Both the position numbers and the translations under genes were made by a program. A DNA stretch of 64,000 bases from positions 1 through 64,000 of the forward strand of contig JAGYXB010001046.1 in the NCBI GenBank assembly GCA_022495005.1. Reading direction: 5' to 3'. This document shows, in pieces, positions 32,027-44,651 of this stretch (positions within the stretch are counted from its first letter, which is position 1; every line of letters begins with the position of its first letter). Source of the DNA: Rhyacophila brunnea. Its lineage: Eukaryota > Arthropoda > Insecta > Trichoptera > Rhyacophilidae. The notes under the pieces were generated by a model. That model had not been told where the DNA came from, did not search any database, and saw only the letters and a list, made by a program, of their open reading frames with translations.

Positions 32027-35000
32027 CTACAAAGGAAAAGGGTTGTATATTTAATTCAACAATATTAAAGCAAATAAAAACAAATTGTGTGTTAGCAGTA
32101 AAGTTGTAAATAATTGGTGTTTTTTCTTTTGGTAAGATATAACTTACAAAATTGTTAACTGTCAAATCGTTGTATAATGTGTGACACCCGTTGACTTCAT
32201 CACATTACTGATTGGTTAAGTCTAGCAAAGAAACACGAATAGAGTCACGTTGAAAAATTTACCTAATCTATCTAGAAAATATGTTGTCGATTCGCGCAAC
32301 CTATAATTGCATTTTCTCGCAAAATTGCGTTTAGTGATTTAGCTCATTATAGCTTAACAGCTTTGTTAGTATGGAAATATGCCGCACATGGATTGGACCT
32401 GTAAAATGTTCTCCAAATTCAGGCGATATTTTCTGAGGGGGTTTGCGAATTCACTGGCTGATGCCGATAGTTAAGCATATTGGCGCATTGAAAGCCAACG
32501 TTATTCGTGTTATACAACTGGCATTGCACGAAAAAAGTGGACTAAATTGGGCGACCAGTATTTGCTTCGTTGAGAACAGCTGCAGTGGCAATATGCCATA
32601 AACCATTAAAAATGTAAATGCCATGCACGTCTGTTTTTCAAATTAAAAAAACTATCAAAATTTATCTTGTGTTATTTTTTACAGTTTAAAGTTCTATCGG
32701 GCTTAAAACACATTTATAATAATTGGAACTTACCTGTTCTAATGGATTCAAGCAGTCACGTTGAGTATTAACATTATCGATTGGGCGGATTGCATTGACA
32801 ACAAATTCTTTTTTGATGACCACTCCTACATTTTCTGACTTTATATTTATCAGACCGTTTTCGCGATTCTGAAAATAACATTATTAATATTATGCAACAG
32901 TATCAAAGTTCAGCCAAAGTAGGCCGCCTACAAGTCTATCTTCTGCTATCAGTGACCACTAATGTATAACTGTATTTGGCATGCGAATATAATATACTCA
33001 CCGAGCGATATTTCAAACAATTAAAATATTGTTTTGATTATTTTTTTTACAATATTCGCAACCAGAGAACTGGCTTAACCTACCTGGTATGGTATAACAG
33101 GCTACAGATAGAAGTTTAATATGGAAAATTATGGGATAAACTAAGAAATGTGTTATTTTTCAATAGTTACGTTTGTATGTTAATAATATGCATTGTCTGT
33201 TACGCAACTATAACGTGCATCCAATATTGCAGGACGTCAGAATGCTTTGTAAATCTTGGGTTTTACGGCCTGCCCGCCATAAAATAACCTGCTTTAGAAT
33301 ATTTGTCCACAGCGATGGCTTTGACATAACTATTTACCTGTTTTTTTATTCGTACATACGTGTCTCCGGCTGAAAGCGCCAATTCATGTAGCGTCTCTAG
33401 GTAATGGTGTCGTGTGTGAAACGGCTCTAAGTTTAAAACATAATATATATTGCAAATTACAACCTTCGATATAAGGCTGCACCATGGTAAGAAAAATAAC
33501 ACATTATACAATAATTGAACCAACCTCACGTATTGGGATGAAATCTGAATATGAACAACCCGGTTGAGGATCGTCACCACCACAATATAATGGGTCAATT
33601 ATATCTTCGATAATCTCGCGCTTGATGACGGTTGGTTGATCATTTGTCTTAGAGTTTATATCCGACAGGTCCGCTTCAAGGGACTGAAAGAGGCGTTATT
33701 ATACATTGTATACACAGTAAAACCAGTTTCAGCTAACGTTACTTCATTAAGTGTTGAATAGTTATAATCACAATGAATTGGTAAGTAGGTACATAATAAA
33801 TGTATTTCGGTTATAGTGCCGCAGATGACCGCATGACCATTTATTATTTTGTTTGGAAACAGTTTATCCCACGTAGACAATTACGTTAAATACCCTTTTC
33901 TGTCGGCGGAGATGCTTTCAGATCAAATAATTTTTGTAATTTTTTAGAGTTTGATATTTCCATACATTTTGATGCAGCATTATCACACACTCAGGATCGG
34001 GTTAGGTTAGATTAAGTAAGGTCAGATTATGTTTAGTTTAAAAAAAAGTTATAAAAGGCACCATTACCTGTATTTCTTGAAACAAAGTTTAATACTCGTA
34101 TCATCGTAAAGCCCCATCTACATCTTCGACTTTTGTTGTCAACCTCATAAAATTTAACGATAATTATCATATTTTATTGGACCACAAATTACATTAATCG
34201 TTTGTTGAACTAAGTTGACAAATGTTGGAGTTGCCAAATCCGTCCTCATTGCGATAAACATGTGGCGACATTTAAAAATGAGGTCAGCCATCATAAAAAT
34301 AACCACTTTAGTCCTCAAGTTTTAATTACTTTTATCGTATTGCGGATCGAATTTCTGTCGCGAGACGAAGTCACCACTTGTTTCGAGGACTGGCGGAAAA
34401 ATCAAAAGAGTGAGCAACACACTTTAATAATGGATTATTAATAATTATTGTTAATAAAATTAACATACCAGTTGATTTTAATACGAAGTGCTTCGTAAGT
34501 AGGTAGTTACAGGAATTTAGTGATATCGACTGATATACATATTTTACTCTTTATTCTCCGTGTAGGTAGCGATTGCCAATCAATTGGAGCATATGTCTAG
34601 CACTTATTTTGATTACTTACCTATTACGCATTTTGTGACATTTTTTACAGAATCAAAATAATAGTATTTTCGGACTCTCCGAAATCTCGTTCTTGACATT
34701 TTTTTCCACGTACTTGTGTGAAAGTATTTTTTCTATATTGCATCATGTACATTCAAATATCTGGTGTCAACCAGAAGGTTATAATATATTTTCTCAGAAA
34801 GCGTTTTTCAAAATGATGTAAGTATGTTCAATAATCAGAATGGTTCATTCTTTAATCAATCTTGTGAATTATTCGTTGAATAAAAAAAATAGTTAATTAT
34901 AAATTATTCATTATCACTTTCCAATGCTTCTCGTTTGACAACTTTACTATATAAATTTTTGTTGAGTCAGTGTGCTGGATGACATAATTTGACAGCGATA

Positions 35001-38000
35001 TTTTAGAAAGGGATATCATGCATTTTTTCAGAAGCGTTTTCAAAATTATGTATTATTGAGTTATAATAGTACATTCTTAAATCTTGTGAATTATTCGTTG
35101 ATTAACAAAATTAGTTTAAGTATTAAAAATTAAGTACTTAGTGTGTTATTAAATGTTTTTATATTTCCTTATTTTCTTTCATTTTTGTGTATATTTTTTA
35201 ATATATTCAATAAACGGTATAGTTACCAATTTACCTAAATGTTTTTTTTTTTTTATATTCAGTAAATACGATTTAGAATATTTAGATTATTTATCATGAG
35301 TACCTACATCTAAAAACGTGGCACGCCCTACGAATTAAAAAAAATCGGCTTATTTTTGAAATATATAGAAATTTGTTTTAAATGAGCATGCATTTATTAT
35401 GCAGTTATGCTGTACAATGTTTTTTCTTTAATTAAAGGGGTATATTTTTAATTGATCATTCATCAGCATGCTGTACCTACCGAGTTACCCACTTTTCTAC
35501 TTGTGCATATCCAACTATTACGTAGGTAGGTGGGAACTTTTTATATATTTTTAAAATTTTATGTGATAATTATTGTACTGATAATTATTATTAGTATGCC
35601 TTTAATCCGTATGAGTTAGAATAGGTACCTAGCTAGATAATGTTATTATCTAGATAGCTAGATGAGTTTGTGGTATATAACTGTAACTTCTTTCTATTGT
35701 AACTTTGGGCTTGTTCAGATGGCGCGATTTGACTCGCGCGTAAAAACTCGTGCGCATTCCAGGTACAAGTGAATTGAGTCGTTTGCATGTCGATGGCTGG
35801 AACTAGGAATTACTAGTTTTGAGTAATGGCTGATCACAGTTTTGCCACCCCTAAAAGCGACAAAACATGGACCCTTCGATGACATTTTGTAATTTTTTTG
35901 AGTTGTAATTTTGTGGAACAGAAGAGGAGCGATATACCACTATAATGGCCAACATAGCTCAAAACTTGAAATTTTTTACTTTTCTATGGAATTGAAACAT
36001 CGATGTAATCGCCGTGTGTCAATTTTCGTGCGCAGTCGAGGTACAGGTGACTCATTGATTGATTTTTGAAACCGGTGATTCGGTATCGGTAAATAATTGA
36101 ATACTGGTTTCGAAATATGTACCGGTATTGAAATCCCTAATTGCATCATTATTATTACACGTGAGCAATAAAAAAATATAACCATAATTCTCTGATAGGT
36201 AAGAATGATTACCTACGAGACGATTACATCGAGGTTTGATTTAAAATAATATGCCATAGATGAAGACAATGATATTGATTATTATCGTATTGCTATTGTT
36301 TATCTTTTTATTAAGAATTTATAGTAAAGTAAAATAATAATTTTGGTGTCTTTTTCTCGAAGTTTGATATTGACCAAATTGAAGTAGGTACATACTTACC
36401 TATATCTACTAATATATAAATAAGTACCTATGATATTTTCCACTATAATAGGTACCTATATTAAAGAGTGCATGAGTCCCAGTCTCAAATATCGAACGCC
36501 TTTTGATAGATAGGTATAGCATGTCCCGACTCGCGACAAATACGATAAAATAATAATAATCAGGCAAACGTTCCGTGGCTTACAAGAAAAAATGACGTTG
36601 CCTCTCTTTGTGGACAAATGAGCAACGTCAAAAAGTAGCAACACCTTCGATTCTATTACCCTATTCCGATACATAGTCGTTAAATTTTATGAGGTTGGCG
36701 ACAAAAGTTTCTGGTGTGGACTTGGCATAAGGTATCGGTTACTATGCTATATTTAATCTACTGTGTAAATGTCTAAAATATTAATATGAACATCTCACGA
36801 TATAATAAATGCAGAAGAATCTCAATTTTTCTTAATCCTAAAAATTTTATAATGTTCATGGGTAACGCAATATTATGTTGAGAAATGACATAGGTACGGA
36901 ATATAATAAATGACTATCATTTTTAGGTTAGGTCCTGTCTGGATAGTTATTACTTTGACAGATCGTGAGAAATGGTTTGAGGTTTCAGTTCAAAGAAATA
37001 AACGTTAAATCTAAAACTATTCCGGTTTACTTATAACGCATGCGCAGTGCGTCAGTTTTGAACTGTCAAGCCGTTTAGCTGGAACGCCTAAATTTATGTT
37101 GTCATGCAGCATGGTAGATAATTTAGTATAATTTGAGGCTTACACTATTAATTTGTTATATAAAGTTTTGACAATAGAATAATTGGTCTAATCTCACCCC
37201 ATTTCACGTAGATATTGCTTTTGTTGATGGTATTTTACAGCTGCAAGTAGTTTTTTTATAGACAATAGGCTTACCTTATATTACTTACCTAAAAAGGACT
37301 CACGCGCGATTAATTTTATTCACCATACAATTGATCGCAATTTTAGATAATCGCATTAATTATTGCTTTACATTCGAATGATTGTGATGTATAATAAATC
37401 ATCATAAATAAATGCTCATGATTTGACGAAAGATTTATAAACCTACACATAAATTGTTTTAAAATATCAGCGTGAGCTTAAACCACTAAATGAAACAATT
37501 TGGAGCGAATTAATAGTGCTGAAATGAGTTTCAAAGTTGCATTTCTAATTCCAACCTTCTATATAAGACAGTACACATTATAACTACTTACAATTGGCAT
37601 GTAATTTGAATTTGAACAACCCGGTTGAGGGTATTCATCATCATATAATGGGTGTGTGATATCTTCAATAATCTCGCGTTTGACGACAGCTGGTTGATCA
37701 TCTGTCTCAGATTTTATATTAGAGAGGTCCGCCATATTAAGGTACTGAAAGAAGCATTATTACATTTTGTAAACACGGTGAAAACAGTTTCGGGTCTCGT
37801 AATCACCATATAACATTGTATAATATTTATATTTAAAATGAATTAGTAGATAAACTAACCTAACCTATAAATATCACCGATGTATCGTAGCTGTCAAATT
37901 GAATAACTATGTAATTTTTTGAAACAAAGTTTTATGTCACCTTATGTTCCTACATAGTTTGTAAAAAAGCCACAGTTTATAATATTAAGCGAATCATTGA

Positions 38001-38242
38001 TATTCTCAATCTAATGTTATTTTGAAATAATTTAGTTTCCGAAAACTAACCTCGAAATTGCAACTTGAAACGTCCGCATTCTTTTGCGTTACATGAGTGC
38101 GCGGGTCCGGGTTGTTTGGATGGCTAGTCAGCGTGTCAAACAAAGGCTTGCCATCTATATCGGAGTGTTCTCCATCACATTCTTGCTTTACATCCATGTT
38201 AAGTGTAAATATGGCAGGAATAACGTGACAGCGAGGATACAT
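30773..38242 (-). CDS. C2H2 zinc-finger protein, five-exon model (cluster copy 4)
   Basis: The exons are 38242-38051 (64 codons), 37744-37592 (51), 33683-33525 (53), 32868-32734 (45) and 32026-30773 (417 plus stop), all in phase 0, giving about 630 residues. Modules are the DVKQEC start, two KREI/PGCS modules in a row (37.6 and 33.6 kb), an IKKE module that has lost its PGCSY, and the array. It may equally be a merger of two neighbouring gene copies, because two exon-2-type modules would arise if a second copy lost its own first exon. Several fingers are damaged and the array is cut short, so function is uncertain. Confidence 0.65.
32027..32660 (+). mobile_element. Last intron of copy 4, with mariner relic at 32430-32640
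   Basis: 32030-32400 is the same intron sequence as 10610-10960 of copy 2 (for example CACGAATAGAGTCACGTTGA in both). From 32440 the plus strand reads GFANSLADADS, then IGALKANVIRVIQLALHEK and NWATSICFVENSCSGNMP. This is the same transposase C-terminus as at 10985-11395, in the same place and orientation relative to the gene. Confidence 0.75.
32734..32868 (-). CDS. Exon 4 of copy 4 (IKKE module, PGCSY lost)
   Basis: Acceptor ATTTTCAG, donor GTAAGT, 45 codons, phase 0-0. NRENGLINIKSENVGVVIKK aligns with exon 4 of copies 3 and 5, but six residues including PGCSY are missing (TQRDCLNPLEQ). Confidence 0.7.
33525..33683 (-). CDS. Second KREI/PGCSY module of copy 4
   Basis: Acceptor CTTTCAG, donor GTTGGT, 53 codons, phase 0-0. 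Encodes TVIKREIIEDIIDPLY and PGCSYSDFIPIRE. Flanking sequence at 33360-33520 matches 12290-12440 of copy 2 (CGTGTGTGAAACGGCTCTAA), so this exon is nearest to exon 2 of copy 2. Confidence 0.75.
34111..36727. mobile_element. Possible 2.6 kb TIR element
   Basis: The left end (34111-34160) and the reverse complement of the right end (36678-36727) share ACTTTTGT and then CAACCTCATAAAATTTAACG. Outer parts differ more (CCCCATCTACATC versus CCAAGTCCACACC). No transposase is recognised inside, so it would be non-autonomous, or two solo fold-back ends. Confidence 0.5.
36775..37210 (-). repeat. Duplicated intron segment, copy 3 (inverted)
   Basis: Reverse match to 16060-16560. With exons 37592-37744 and 38051-38242 and repeat C it completes the inverted duplication relative to copy 3. 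Confidence 0.8.
37592..37744 (-). CDS. First KREI/PGCS module of copy 4 (exon 2)
   Basis: Acceptor CTTTCAG, donor GTAAGT, 51 codons, phase 0-0. VVKREIIEDITHPLYDDEYP is nearly identical to exon 2 of copy 3. PGCSNSNY has one change in the PGCSYSxY motif. Confidence 0.75.
38051..38242 (-). CDS. Exon 1 of copy 4 (DVKQEC module)
   Basis: Starts MYPRCHVIPAIFTLN at an ATG at 38242, followed in frame by MDVKQECDGEHSD, and ends NADVSSCNFE at donor GTTAGT; 64 codons. Confidence 0.75.
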
Positions 38243-38344
38243 TCGGGGTAATGTTAAAAAAGTGTTGCCACAATACTGAAAAGTGTTTTCGGTCGATACT
38301 ATTATTTATAATAGATACATTAACACTTCACACGGGTGACACAC

Positions 38345-38725
38345 TTCAATAATAATTATGTATGTTTTGCTGTCAAAATAAAACAATGGAGCGAAAATGA
38401 AAATTAGCATTTCCTCAATCATAACAAGATCAGCGTATCTCGGTTTTCAAATGGCAAAAAGGCCCATCTGCATTTTGTCTACTTTAAAATTTTCTTTTAC
38501 AGACGTTTTTAAATGCAATACCTATTTATCTAAAACGTGGCAAAAGAACATTTATGTCATTGCAATACATACAAATATAATGCCACCCGTATTTTAAGCC
38601 AGGCTCACGGACATTGGGTGTGATTTTCACCATGCACGGATAGACAAGGCATTGTCAATAGACATGGCTTTTTGAAAATGTCTTGTTTGTTATACTTAGG
38701 TACTTGATCCTTGACTGAATGGGTA
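38345..38725 (+). repeat. Dispersed repeat, copy C
   Basis: Same orientation as copy A and inverted relative to B. Shares CATGCACGGATAGACAAGGC and TTGACTGAATGGGTA. Lies about 100 bases upstream of exon 1 of copy 4 and is cut by an RTE scrap and the assembly gap. Confidence 0.75.
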
Positions 38726-38800
38726 CCTACACCTTTAAGCCCGCTCGATTCATAGTGTTTGAAGAATGCAAGTGACAGCAAAAAAACTAGGTACTAATAC

Positions 38801-38823
38801 NNNNNNNNNNNNNNNNNNNNNNN
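38801..38823. other. Assembly gap (23 N)
   Basis: A run of N. True length and order across it are not known, so the relation of copy 4 to what lies right of it is unproven. Confidence 0.99.
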
Positions 38824-38882
38824 ACGAATTTCAGCGGCTCGGCGAGTAAAATATCAAACATGTTTGAAATCCAACGAGCCTG

Positions 38883-38908
38883 GTCTGCGGATTAAAAAGT
38901 CCGCAGAC
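38883..38908. repeat. Short GC-rich hairpin
   Basis: GTCTGCGGA and TCCGCAGAC are 9-base perfect inverted arms around an AT-rich loop. AAAAAGTCCGCAGAC and AAAAAGTCCGAAGAC repeat the right half 35 bases on. Confidence 0.5.
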
Positions 38909-39035
38909 CTGGGGTGCTCCACGCGAAAAAAAAGTCCGAAGACTGTAAATCGTCTGACTTGCGTGCCAATGGAGCGCCGGCATTATATCGTACATAGTAT
39001 GTACGCAGACGAAAATTATAGTACAAATACTATAA

Positions 39036-39467
39036 TTATAGTACGGTTGGCAACACTGATATGTGTCCTCTCATAATGTGGTCGAGGTATTGTAGTTTCC
39101 TGGTTTTGATACTACGTAGAATTTCTCGGTCCTTCCCCATTCGATTGAGAACTTCAACATTTGTCACCCGGTCAGTCCAAGGAATTTTGAGGATGCGTCT
39201 ATACAGCCACATCTCGAAAGCTTTAAGTCTCCGTGACATCTCTTAGGTTAGCGTCCATACTTCCATGCCATAGAAAAGAATTGAGAGCACATAACAACGT
39301 ACCATACGCAGTCTCAGACCTAGGTTAAGATCTCGATTGCTAAGGAGGTGTCTCATTTTGAGAAAGGCGCTCCTTGCGATCTCAATTGTAGTTTTTATTT
39401 CCTGAGACTGGTCCCATTTCTCATTGACCCATAATATCGTTGTTAGGCAAAAAATACAGCAAATCAT
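39036..39467 (-). mobile_element. RTE-like LINE C-terminal fragment
   Basis: Two minus-strand frames in register, split by one TAA at 39243: WDQSQEIKTTIEIARSAF, LRLRMVRCYVLSILFYGMEV and WTLT, then LKAFEMWLYRRILKIPWTDR, VTNVEVLNRMGKDRE and TRKLQYLDHIMRG. This is a common insect non-LTR reverse-transcriptase tail. Here it is truncated at both ends. Confidence 0.85.
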
Positions 39468-39479
39468 TAATAATTAATA

Positions 39480-41230
39480 ATTATTATGCTGTGTTATAAT
39501 ATGAATCATTATTTTTTACTGTTTATGTGTTATCAGATCTAAAAAACTATAACGAAGTGATCGTATACTATTTTAAACCTTTAACTTCCAAGTCGTATTT
39601 CTGATATAAATTTTATAAGCCCCACATGCCTATACGCTGAAATGATTCATTATTTTTCTATGTTACTTAGAGAAGCTTCATACATCGATTGGCGTAGGCC
39701 GTAGCGTATCGTTATACCGTACAATAGACAAAGGGTTAAGTTGACGATTATTCGTTATAAGAAAATATAATATATTATGAATTTTGCAGCAATGTGAAAA
39801 TAGATTACGGCAAAGCAATAATTCCTTACGGGGCATCCCAAGTTTTCTAATGCAGCTCGAAGACGGTGAATTCCCATAACACGGGTAAGTACAGCGTTAT
39901 TATTTTTTACTCTAGTATGCTTAAAATGTAATGACGTCATTCTTTAGTTTCTCGTACCTACTGCAGGTGCCTGGTCATGCGACTTCGAAACATTTTGATT
40001 TTTGATAATAGTGTAAAGATAAACCATCACTTATTTTATAATAATGTAGTGTTTGAATGTATAGTTTCGTTATAATTATATTATTACATTGAACTAGCTA
40101 AAGTTTTGTGATGTGATTTTACTTCATTTTATGACATGTGATTGACGACATGTGATTATGACATTTGCCTAATCTAAATTGTTTTTAGGTGATCGAAGTT
40201 GGATCCTGAACAATTATTACCTACCGCATGAGATGAAAAAAAATACTCAGTATTCTTCGCCTAGAGAGATCCCACTTATCATCTGGGTCAATGTCAATGT
40301 TGGCGTAAGTAGTAAGTACTTATAAGATTTTACGCATGGAATGTAATGAAGTTAGAATGTCACCATCAATCTCCTAGGGTAAACAGTCTATTGTAGAAAA
40401 AAAAACTATCAATTATAATCTGGATGGCGAACCCTTTTGAGTAGGTATATTAATATTTTACTAAATAACTAAATGAATACTTTTTTAATCAATTTTTATG
40501 GGTACCTAATGATTACTCTCTGGTGTTTGCTTTTCTCCATCGCCAACCACCACGTCTCGACACACATAGTCGAGCGTATACTATGGTGTACCGAACAGTG
40601 GGCGTTTTTCATAGCTGTGCTAAGAGTGACACCTGTAGAATCTTCCCGATATTTCGATTGGCGTGCAAGAATGCATGATTTCTAGTCCAATTTAATCTAT
40701 TATGGTCATGCCTCAATGAAAAAAGACCTTGCTAATCATATGGCGTTTCAAACTTTTTGAAAGAAATAGTGCCCCATAGAAACCAAGTTACAATAACCGA
40801 GCCGGTATTAAAACTTACTCGTTTGTATACATTGATATAAGTACCATGATAATACACCGTTTCATACAAAATCACAAAATCACAATATTAAAGTGGGCAA
40901 GTTTTGCAGAATAGGTCAAAGACATCTTTCAAAAATCTCGAATAATCCTTTTTTTGCAATGTGGGTAAAGTTAATATTTAACTACTTGCTACAATATAAT
41001 ATAATATATATATTAGCGTTTTGGAAAGAAATGTTGTACAACAATAACCCTTATTGCGATGTAGGTAGGGTTAATTTTTCAACCACATTTATCCACATTT
41101 TTATGTCCAGAGAGAATGATATTTGAATGAATGGATGGGACCTGTCGGATCTTGATTTCTATCAAGCATCGTTTGCGAGGGTCCTTTCAATTTTTCAAAT
41201 TGCGTATTCTCATATAAATGTTTGTATTCT
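39480..41230. other. Intergenic stretch
   Basis: AT-rich; no exon or repeat supported. It precedes the CTR9-like block, whose earlier exons I could not find here. Confidence 0.4.
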
Positions 41231-42209
41231 ATACAGGTGCCGTACGTAAACAAAAAGAACTGATGACTTCATTAAAATCTTGGATGCGGGCCGCACCGCG
41301 GCCAACATCGATTATTCTAACTCGGAGAAAGATCAGATGCGGTGCCTGGACATGCTCGCCACATACTGCGTGCAGGAAGCTAACCATGAAAAGAATATAA
41401 ACATGAAACGGGATCTGTTCACCAAAGCCGCAAACCTATACACCACTGCTGACAAAATCATCATGTATGATCATGTAAGACGATACCTACCCACTTTCAT
41501 TACCTATTTTATTCAACCTAGTCAAATTTTGTTCAAATTTCTTTATATATAATAATATGAAGTGAACTTTACAATTTACAAGTTCAATCCATTCACAACA
41601 TGACTTGGAAAAACAAAATGAAAACAACTGATTTTTCATTATACAACAGCCGAATTTACTTTACCGGCGAAAATGCTGTACATCTGTATTTATTTTTTTT
41701 GCAGAATCTTTTGGGCCGAGCATACTTGTGCTTGTTGGAGGGTGATAAAGTGGTGGACGGTGGATGCGCAATTCAATTTTGTGGTGAATCAATCTTCCAA
41801 CAACACCCCCTCGCTGTTCTGGAAAGTGAGACTCTGAGAACTAACCCCAACCGCCTGGCTGTTCTCCGTCTCCGTTTCGGCATGGGCCATTGCTTTATGA
41901 AGCTAAATAATCAGGATAAAGCAAGGTTTGGGATACTTACATTGTTTTAAATATTTTTCACAGCCAACGTCAATCTGTGAAATGAGAATATACTCATCTC
42001 TCATTTAAAATAGTTCAATATAATAGTTTAAATATTCAGTTAAAATGAATATCTAGAATTTTTCAAAATTGAGTTTGCATATTTCATCAAAGATCCATTA
42101 ATTCTCATGTTTTTTTAAGTTTTGTTGATTTACGGATGAATGCCATGTGCCAAGTGCAATTTTGCATTATCTATCTTATATTCAAATTCTAAATAGTCAT
42201 GACTCTTGA

Positions 42210-42275
42210 CTCTGGATCCAATTGGTAATGCAAGTGGCTAAACATCCATTTCTCATAAAAAAAATATTTTATATT
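42210..42275 (+). mobile_element. SINE body fragment
   Basis: GGCTAAACATCCATTTCTC matches the body of the SINE at 5660-5690. Lies in an intron of the CTR9 pseudogene. Confidence 0.45.
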
Positions 42276-42372
42276 TAAAATATTTTTTCCAATGAAAAAC
42301 CATTATAGTGTAATAATAATTTAACCCTGATCATCCACAGATACGATTTCTAGTGCGCATGAATTACACAAC

Positions 42373-42649
42373 TGATAAACATTCTACGAATAATGTTTGC
42401 TTTATAATAATTATTGACCTAAGAATTTTTTAAATCGGTACATGTTCAAACACGGGCAATACCATGATCTTACTCCCTACTTTATTTATCATTTGTCAAT
42501 TTATGGCTACGGCCGTATGTTGTAGCTTAACCTAACCTAACCTAACCACTGGGAAATGCCAATAAAGATGGCGTATTTCAAAAAATAGTACCTTATTCTT
42601 AGGTCAATAATTATTATAAAGCAAACATTATTCGTAGAATGTTTATCAT
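42373..42649. mobile_element. MITE with 53-base inverted repeats
   Basis: 42373-42425 and 42597-42649 are perfect reverse complements over 53 bases (outer end TGATAAACATTCTACGAATA). The 171-base middle holds a short CCTAA array at 42528-42547. The perfect arms suggest recent movement or ongoing correction. Confidence 0.9.
42528..42547 (+). repeat. Four-unit CCTAA (TTAGG-type) run
   Basis: TAACCTAACCTAACCTAACC equals the insect telomere unit in reverse. At this length it may be chance or a property of the MITE that contains it. Confidence 0.6.
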
Positions 42650-43064
42650 ATTTGAATGGTCAAAGACATAGCTTATAATTAGTTTCTTTAGAATTATCTT
42701 CAAATGTGTTAATCGTGCCAATTTTTTAATAATAAAATGCCTAATTTTTGTTAAATTTGGGATCACAAAGATTATTAAATATAATTTTTAATCGTAAATA
42801 TGTCACTATATAATGTTAACATTAATTTTACTAATGGTTTTGTAAATGCGTTTAAAAAATAATGAATCTAAAAAATATTAATACCACTGCACATGGATGT
42901 ACCGAAATATGACTATATTCTAAAACATTAGAGCGAAAAGTTTAAAAAAATACTATTTTATGCAATGACATTATTAATGGACGACGCACTCAATACAGTA
43001 GCTAGCAAGTAAATTCGCGCATTCGTCACGTCACGCAATTTTCATTATGCGATATCACGCATCG

Positions 43065-43241
43065 GGAATTTATAGCAATATGACCTTTATTGTAATGGCC
43101 TTAGAGCAGTGTTTCTAATGTCAATGTTAATTTGAGCGAACCCGTTCGAACCGAACCATTCGGCAGACCCAACAGGAATTTATAGCAATATCACCTTTAT
43201 TGTAATGGCGTTAGAACATATTATGCCATTCGGCAGAGCCG
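43065..43241 (+). repeat. Two-unit direct repeat
   Basis: GGAATTTATAGCAATAT, ACCTTTATTGTAATGGC and CCATTCGGCAGA occur in the same order in 43065-43169 and 43175-43238. The first unit carries about 40 extra bases. Confidence 0.8.
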
Positions 43242-43419
43242 ACAATAAAGTGAGTGTCATTTTCTTTTCCAGATGGTTCGTCCATATTAATGTCATTGAT
43301 TTTATGTAATAAAAATACTTTATGCAGTCATCAAATGTTTAAAATAAATATAAAGTATAATAAGGCTTCAAAATTATATAAATAGATTATCTAAAACGTT
43401 TAAGGAATGTCCAGGATTA

Positions 43420-43520
43420 TGCTCTGAATATACCTAATAGGTTGAGCAAATGGCTGACATCCATTTCTCCTAAAAACAAAATCTGTCAATACAAACCTCT
43501 ACTCTGTGGAGGCCCATATG
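43420..43520 (+). mobile_element. SINE body fragment
   Basis: GGTTGAGCAAATGGCTGACA, CCATTTCTCCTAAAAA and AAACCTCTACTCTGTGGAGG match the body and end of the SINE at 5650-5720. Confidence 0.65.
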
Positions 43521-44139
43521 ATCCTATTAGGATCGGACATGGTCGAAAGAAAAAAGAATACCATAAAAGCTCCATTTTTACCTATGCTGAGCATGTGCGC
43601 CGTTAAGTCTGTAAAGAAAACATGAAGAAATTATATGAACCTATAATTATGTCTGATTAATAAAATTACATACTTAATGTAAATATTATGATATAAATTT
43701 CATATATCACATGAGTATGAAATGAAATTTATGACGAAAAGAATAAAATTCTTTCTACATAAATTTTAAAAAGATCTCATTGCTCCATCTATCTAGTAAT
43801 CATAATAGTAATTCAAGAACCTTGTCTATCCGCTTAATTCAGTTCAGTTCAGCTCAGTTCAGTTCATTCAGTTGTCTTGTAATTTGTTTTCAGGGTTACA
43901 ATCCAAGTCCAATAACAACACAGAGAATCGGGGGTTGTGTGCGGAGAACTGTTACTAACTTGCACGAGAAACCGCGACCAGGCTACGCAGTTTGCACTTT
44001 CTGCATTTGTCCTGCTGCACTTTGGCCTCGAGCAGATGTATATTGGGGGGATTCAGAGAATGTATGTATATTTTATATCATATTTGTATAGGCGTACAGT
44101 TAAAAATATATTTTTTACTGGCCCTACAATCCGATGTGG

Positions 44140-44215
44140 ATCTCGGCTGCCTCATGAAGAGGTCTCATAACAGATATTTTTTACAAGAAATCGTTTGCTC
44201 AACCTATTGGGTCCA
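44140..44215 (-). mobile_element. SINE body fragment, reverse
   Basis: In reverse complement it reads CCCAATAGGTTGAGCAAACG and GAGACCTCTTCATGAGG, the body and end of the same SINE. Confidence 0.6.
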
Positions 44216-44651
44216 CAGCTTAACAGTTGATATTCCTAAATAATACACGTGATTTAAGAATGTAACAGTCTTCATTGAAAATATTTAACTTGGAACAGCC
44301 TCAGTAAAATACCCATTCGAAAAATCTTGGATCTTCTCAAGCTGACTCAGCTGGCATGCGATAAATCTAGGGTTGATTCCCATGTCATGTTCTAACATTT
44401 TTATCAATTAGGTTTGTTTCTGAACCTGTTTCGAGTTATGTATGGAAGATTGATGAATGTTTCATTGTTAAATCTTGTGTAACATCTTGAAGAATCTATA
44501 ATTTAATTTAAACTATTAAAAAGTACTAGTATGTCAGTACGAAAATTCGAAGAGATCCTTATGCTATCTATGAATCAAAATTTGTATATAATAGATTATG
44601 ACCTGGTATTCACCATTTAAGAAAATTGCTTTACAATAATTGTTTTGTTCA

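Larger units (their letters stand above)
33684..37591. other. Long intron of copy 4
   Basis: Contains a pair of inverted 50-base repeats (34111-34160 and 36678-36727) enclosing 2.5 kb, a direct repeat of about 100 bases (34789-34900 and 35025-35120, sharing AATCTTGTGAATTATTCGTT), and the duplicated segment 36775-37210. The rest is AT-rich. Confidence 0.6.
42920..43610 (+). mobile_element. Second copy of the 49891 TIR family, with insertions
   Basis: TTCTAAAACATTAGAGCGA, AATACTTTATGCAGTCATCA and TAAGGCTTCAAAAT are shared with 49965-50080, and CCTATGCTGAGCATGTGCGCCGTTAA near 43583 corresponds to its right end. About 280 bases (43000-43300) with a direct repeat and a SINE piece (43420-43520) interrupt it. 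Confidence 0.65.

Noticed and set aside
42528..42547. Interstitial telomere
   Set aside because: Only four CCTAA units inside a MITE loop, too few for a telomere remnant.
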